Part shown: positions 5,420 to 6,291 of the stretch, piece by piece
How positions within the stretch are numbered: the stretch's first letter is position 1
How the letters are laid out: every line of letters starts with the position of its first letter
Source of the DNA: Alphaproteobacteria bacterium
GTDB lineage: Bacteria; Pseudomonadota; Alphaproteobacteria; Sphingomonadales; Emcibacteraceae
Length of the DNA: 6,291 nucleotides
NCBI GenBank assembly: GCA_013152615.1
Contig: JAADGA010000201.1
Coordinates: 317-6,607, forward strand
Direction of reading: 5' to 3'
The notes under the pieces: generated by a model
What the model saw: the letters and a program-made list of their open reading frames with translations, nothing else
Told to the model about the DNA's origin: nothing
Databases searched by the model: none
Translations under genes and position numbers: made by a program

Positions 5420-6291
5420 ATGATCTGGGAAAACTTTCCCGACCTTGGGGATAACAGGGGCCGGATTAATTTTTTAACCATGGAGGACGGCACTCGGTTG
5501 CGGAGCGCCTGCTGGCCCGCTGATCAGGACAGTCGCGGCATTGTCGTTCTTGTCAATGGCCATCAGGAATATATGGAAAAATATTCCGAATTTATTTCTG
5601 AGCTCCTCGGGCGGGGCTTTGCCCTTTATACCCTTGATAACCGCGGGCAGGGCCTGTCTGACCGGTTATTGTCCGACAGATCAAAAAGTCATGCGGAAAA
5701 TTTTGACTTATTCTCAAATGACCTGAATGAATTTATTTCAGGGACGGTGCTGTCTGACCCCCGGGCGCAGGCACTGCCGATCTATCTGATCGGGCATTCA
5801 ATGGGCGGCCATATCTGTCTGCGCTATCTGCATGATTTTCCGGGGGCTATCAGCAAGGCTGTCATCATGGCACCGATGATAGATTTTTATCTGGGTGCGG
5901 ATTTCCTGAAAACTATAGCAAAATTCAGCATCCGTCTGGTCAGCCGTCTGGGATTTGGGACGAAGTATGCCTTTGGACAAAAAAACAGTTTCTCCAAAGC
6001 ATATCATTTGATCCGGCAGCGACAGTTGACCCACGATAAAAAAAGATATGCTGATGAGCAGACCACCCTTGAGGCTCACCCTGATCTCTATGCCGGCGGC
6101 GCTACTTTCGGCTGGCTCGATACGGCCATTGACAGCATTGACAAGATTCACGAACCGGGGTTTCTCAATAAAATTACCCTGCCGATGATGGTCGTGCTGG
6201 CGGGGGAAGACCGGGTGGTTGACAGTGAAGCCAGCCGGAAGCTGCTCGCGGGTCATGATAATATTGCGGTTGTCACCATTGAGGGCGCCCG
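5420..6291 (+). CDS. Alpha/beta hydrolase, lysophospholipase/monoglyceride lipase type, 3' end outside window
   Basis: Translation from ATG 5420 stays open to the window end (290 complete codons). A purine run AAGGGG lies at 5403-5408, 11 bases before the ATG, with GAG nearer (5412-5414). The fold marks appear in order: strand VVLVNGHQEYMEKY (42-55, the region of the family's HG.gEh..rY box), YTLDNRGQGLSDR (70-82), the nucleophile elbow GHSMGG with Ser127, a long cap region (about 155-245), and VVLAGEDRVVDSEAS (258-272), where Asp264 is the probable acid. The catalytic histidine should follow just beyond the window. There is no signal peptide, so a cytoplasmic enzyme hydrolysing an ester such as a lysophospholipid or monoacylglycerol is the best guess; the substrate cannot be read from the sequence. 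It lies 72 bases after the TadG-like stop with no clear terminator between, so it may share that transcript. The oxyanion-side NGH replaces the commoner HG, a small departure from the family. Confidence 0.88.
   Translation, partial: MIWENFPDLGDNRGRINFLTMEDGTRLRSACWPADQDSRGIVVLVNGHQEYMEKYSEFISELLGRGFALYTLDNRGQGLSDRLLSDRSKSHAENFDLFSNDLNEFISGTVLSDPRAQALPIYLIGHSMGGHICLRYLHDFPGAISKAVIMAPMIDFYLGADFLKTIAKFSIRLVSRLGFGTKYAFGQKNSFSKAYHLIRQRQLTHDKKRYADEQTTLEAHPDLYAGGATFGWLDTAIDSIDKIHEPGFLNKITLPMMVVLAGEDRVVDSEASRKLLAGHDNIAVVTIEGA

Noticed and set aside
5798..6256. Minus-strand open frame of 152 codons near the window end
   Set aside because: It runs opposite the alpha/beta hydrolase that carries GHSMGG and the acid motif, so it is a shadow frame.

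Overview
The window looks like a chromosomal stretch from an alphaproteobacterium. The evidence is a thioredoxin reductase gene followed directly by a LysR-type regulator gene, a TadG-like von Willebrand factor A (VWA) protein ending in the usual LRLS-type tail, and a candidate small RNA built like the alphaproteobacterial anti-Shine-Dalgarno RNAs. I cannot name the genus from sequence alone. There is no sign of a phage, transposon or CRISPR array.

Layout. Positions 2-1225 (+) hold the 3' part of a gamma-glutamyltransferase gene, including the whole catalytic small subunit. Positions 1226-1581 hold no convincing protein gene. On the minus strand they carry what looks like a structured RNA of about 160 nt (1480 down to 1318): four consecutive hairpins, a single-stranded CCUCCC segment and a strong intrinsic terminator. 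The motif CUCCC/CCUCCC occurs five times, mostly in apical loops. A 24-bp tandem repeat lies just beyond the terminator. Positions 1582-3416 (-) are a two-gene unit, trxB then a LysR regulator gene, 2 bases apart. Positions 3417-3604 are the divergent upstream region. Positions 3703-5347 (+) encode a TadG-like pilus-associated/VWA protein whose frame is broken by a perfect 7-bp tandem duplication at 4862-4875. Its amino terminus also appears to lie in another frame, behind an A7 tract. Positions 5420-6291 (+) start a serine alpha/beta hydrolase of the monoglyceride lipase/lysophospholipase type that runs off the window.

How the parts relate. The glutathione-degrading ggt product and TrxB both belong to thiol metabolism, but nothing shows that they are co-regulated. 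The LysR gene is probably co-transcribed with trxB. The small RNA lies downstream of it on the same strand, so it could have its own promoter or be released from the trxB-lysR transcript.

The two points most worth following are the candidate anti-Shine-Dalgarno RNA and the doubly interrupted TadG gene.
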